NCBI GenBank assembly: GCA_050290225.1
Contig: JBNKHG010000066.1
Location: forward strand, 1 to 52,150
Length of the DNA stretch: 52,150 bases
Source: JBNKHG01 sp050290225
Lineage (GTDB): Bacteria; Pseudomonadota; Gammaproteobacteria; Pseudomonadales; Cellvibrionaceae
Reading direction: 5' to 3'
The notes under the pieces: generated by a model
Databases searched by the model: none
What the model was told of the DNA's origin: nothing
What the model saw: the letters and a program-made list of their open reading frames with translations, nothing else
In this document: piece by piece, positions 51,485 to 52,150 of the stretch
How positions within the stretch are numbered: the first letter of the stretch is position 1
Layout: the number at the start of each line of letters is the position of its first letter
Translations under genes and position numbers: made by a program

Positions 51485-51610
51485 ATGTATATGGACGAAG
51501 TGGTTGTCTCAGGGTTGGTTATTGTTGTTTTAACCTGTGTGTTCCTGGCTTACGTGGGGCGCTATGCCTACCGTCATATCAAGGATGAGATGCGGAAATC
51601 AGATAAGTAA
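51485..51610 (+). CDS. Small single-span membrane protein (DUF3149-like)
   Basis: 41-residue ORF below the usual length cut-off. It has AAGGGGTGAT before the ATG, one hydrophobic helix (VVVSGLVIVVLTCVFLAYV) and a basic tail (RYAYRHIKDEM). The layout of one helix followed by RY..RHI is like DUF3149 proteins, known as small membrane proteins of unknown role near respiration genes. It stands where ccmH would be expected. A terminator lies 80 bp downstream. Confidence 0.6.
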   Translation: MYMDEVVVSGLVIVVLTCVFLAYVGRYAYRHIKDEMRKSDK

Positions 51611-51690
51611 TTGACTGATTGAAAACGCTGACGGCAGGCGCCCATTCCGGGTGGGTGAGTGATTCGCCTGGAGGTTGGGTGTAACGAATT

Positions 51691-51719
51691 AAAAAAACCA
51701 CCGTTGCGGTGGTTTTTTT
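51691..51719 (+). terminator. Rho-independent terminator after the small ORF
   Basis: Stem ACCACCG (51697-51703) with CGGTGGT (51707-51713), three-base loop, preceded by A7 and followed by T7; it can work in both directions. Confidence 0.93.
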
Positions 51720-52019
51720 ATGCTCCAGAATTGTCTGCTCCGCAGCTATTGGCGGAGGAGCGAAGATCATCAAATTGTATTGACCGATACTGAGTAAAAT
51801 CTGCTTCTCCTGTTTACAGTGTAAACAGGGTCCCTTCTTGCGAAGGTAGGGGACGGCTAAGGCTGTAGCCTCGACAGATAGTTGGAGTTACTTAATCACA
51901 GGGGAGGAATGTACCGCTATGGAAAACCTTTCAAATTGGTGTGGAGGTTTTTCCATTGACTTTTTCAGTACGCTACTGTTTTGAGGGATTGATTGCACGG
52001 TGATCAGCTAGTTAAATGA
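51720..52019 (+). other. Unassigned structured intergenic stretch
   Basis: 300 bases without a recognised gene. Three hairpins lie in a row: CCTGTTTAC/GTAAACAGG (51809-51829), GTCC with CCTTC/GAAGG and GGAC (51830-51854), and GGCTA/TAGCC (51855-51870). About 45 bases later an AGGGGAGG (51899-51906) precedes two tiny frames: ATG 51909 (16 codons) and ATG 51919 (21 codons, MENLSNWCGGFSIDFF...). It could be a structured leader with an attenuated or regulatory ORF, or an sRNA. No known riboswitch class was recognised. Confidence 0.35.
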
Positions 52020-52084
52020 CTCCCGGCATAGCCGGGAGCTTATTGGGTTACGCCCTCAAAGGGCTCTTATTGCGCCCAAGGCGC
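52020..52084. repeat. Three short hairpins beside the transposase-like end
   Basis: CTCCCGG/CCGGGAG (52020-52038), GCCCT/AGGGC (52052-52064) and GCGCC/GGCGC (52072-52084), the last two with CAA loops and preceded by related CTTATTG stretches. Such clustered imperfect hairpins resemble REP-like or IS200-end structures. Confidence 0.55.
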
Positions 52085-52150
52085 TACCAGCCTCCAAGCT
52101 CCAACTGATCCTTGCGTATGTCTTCCTGTTCCTGATTGCGGATGTATTCC
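52084..52150 (-). CDS. C-terminal fragment, possible IS200-like transposase
   Basis: The minus strand is open from the window edge to a TAG at 52084-52086, giving 21 residues (EYIRNQEQEDIRKDQLELGGW). The YIRNQEQED start resembles the last helix of Y1-type (IS200 or REP-associated) transposases, but 21 residues cannot settle it. The gene continues beyond the window. The adjacent hairpins support a mobile origin. Confidence 0.4.
   Translation of the reverse strand, partial: EYIRNQEQEDIRKDQLELGGW

Overview
The window is chromosomal DNA from a gammaproteobacterium, most likely from the Cellvibrionales/Pseudomonadales side (Cellvibrio, Saccharophagus, Teredinibacter-like). This rests on a FabY-type initiating ketoacyl synthase, a pseudomonad-style FadB and UspA, the order tRNA-Leu-tig-clpP-clpX-lon-hupB-ppiD, the order mltD-gloB-methyltransferase-rnhA-dnaQ, and a ccmABCDEFG cluster preceded by FliK-like and FlhB-like genes. 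The lineage is inferred from gene content and memory of families; no search was run. Gene density is high and almost all of the window is ordinary core chromosome. No phage, CRISPR array, rRNA or restriction/defence island is visible.

Layout. 1-2.2 kb: three minus-strand stress genes (HPF/RaiA-like, UspA-like, diiron MBL protein) with a perfect FNR/ANR box before the MBL gene. 2.3-4.0 kb: TIGR01777 epimerase and ThpR, convergent across a palindromic repeat. 4.1-8.5 kb: a MacAB-like exporter with one adaptor, one ATPase and two FtsX-type permeases. 8.6-9.3 kb: a small heat-shock gene with a sigma-32-type promoter and a ROSE-like RNA thermometer. 9.4-19.5 kb: a methyltransferase, GlxA-type regulator, fabY, XRE-cupin regulator, CMD protein, fadB, a phosphomannose-isomerase-like protein and a TraB/GumN protein. 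19.7-29 kb: tRNA-Leu and the proteostasis block tig-clpPX-lon-hupB-ppiD. 29.1-30.7 kb: a diguanylate cyclase and a CheC-like protein. 30.9-36.6 kb: yejABEF peptide importer. 36.7-43.1 kb: an HDOD-GAF protein, mltD, gloB, a methyltransferase, rnhA and dnaQ. 43.5-51.6 kb: FlhB-like and FliK-like genes, ccmABCDEFG and a small membrane protein. 51.7-52.15 kb: a structured non-coding stretch and the tail of a possible transposase.

The least explained feature is a set of dispersed intergenic repeats. Family A (three copies, at 3.2, 10.1 and 43.1 kb) has TA-bounded terminal inverted repeats and lies each time exactly between two convergent genes, touching a stop codon. Two copies carry an inserted 30-bp-stem hairpin, and the two stems differ from each other at seven positions, five of which are matched by compensating changes. 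Family B (two copies, at 30.8 and 43.4 kb) is about 96 bp, shares the terminal motif, and is likely a relative. They look like non-autonomous mobile elements that now sit at gene ends, possibly acting as bidirectional 3' structures.

Starts were moved downstream of the longest open frame wherever a Shine-Dalgarno sequence or the family N-terminus favoured it; each case is stated in its entry.
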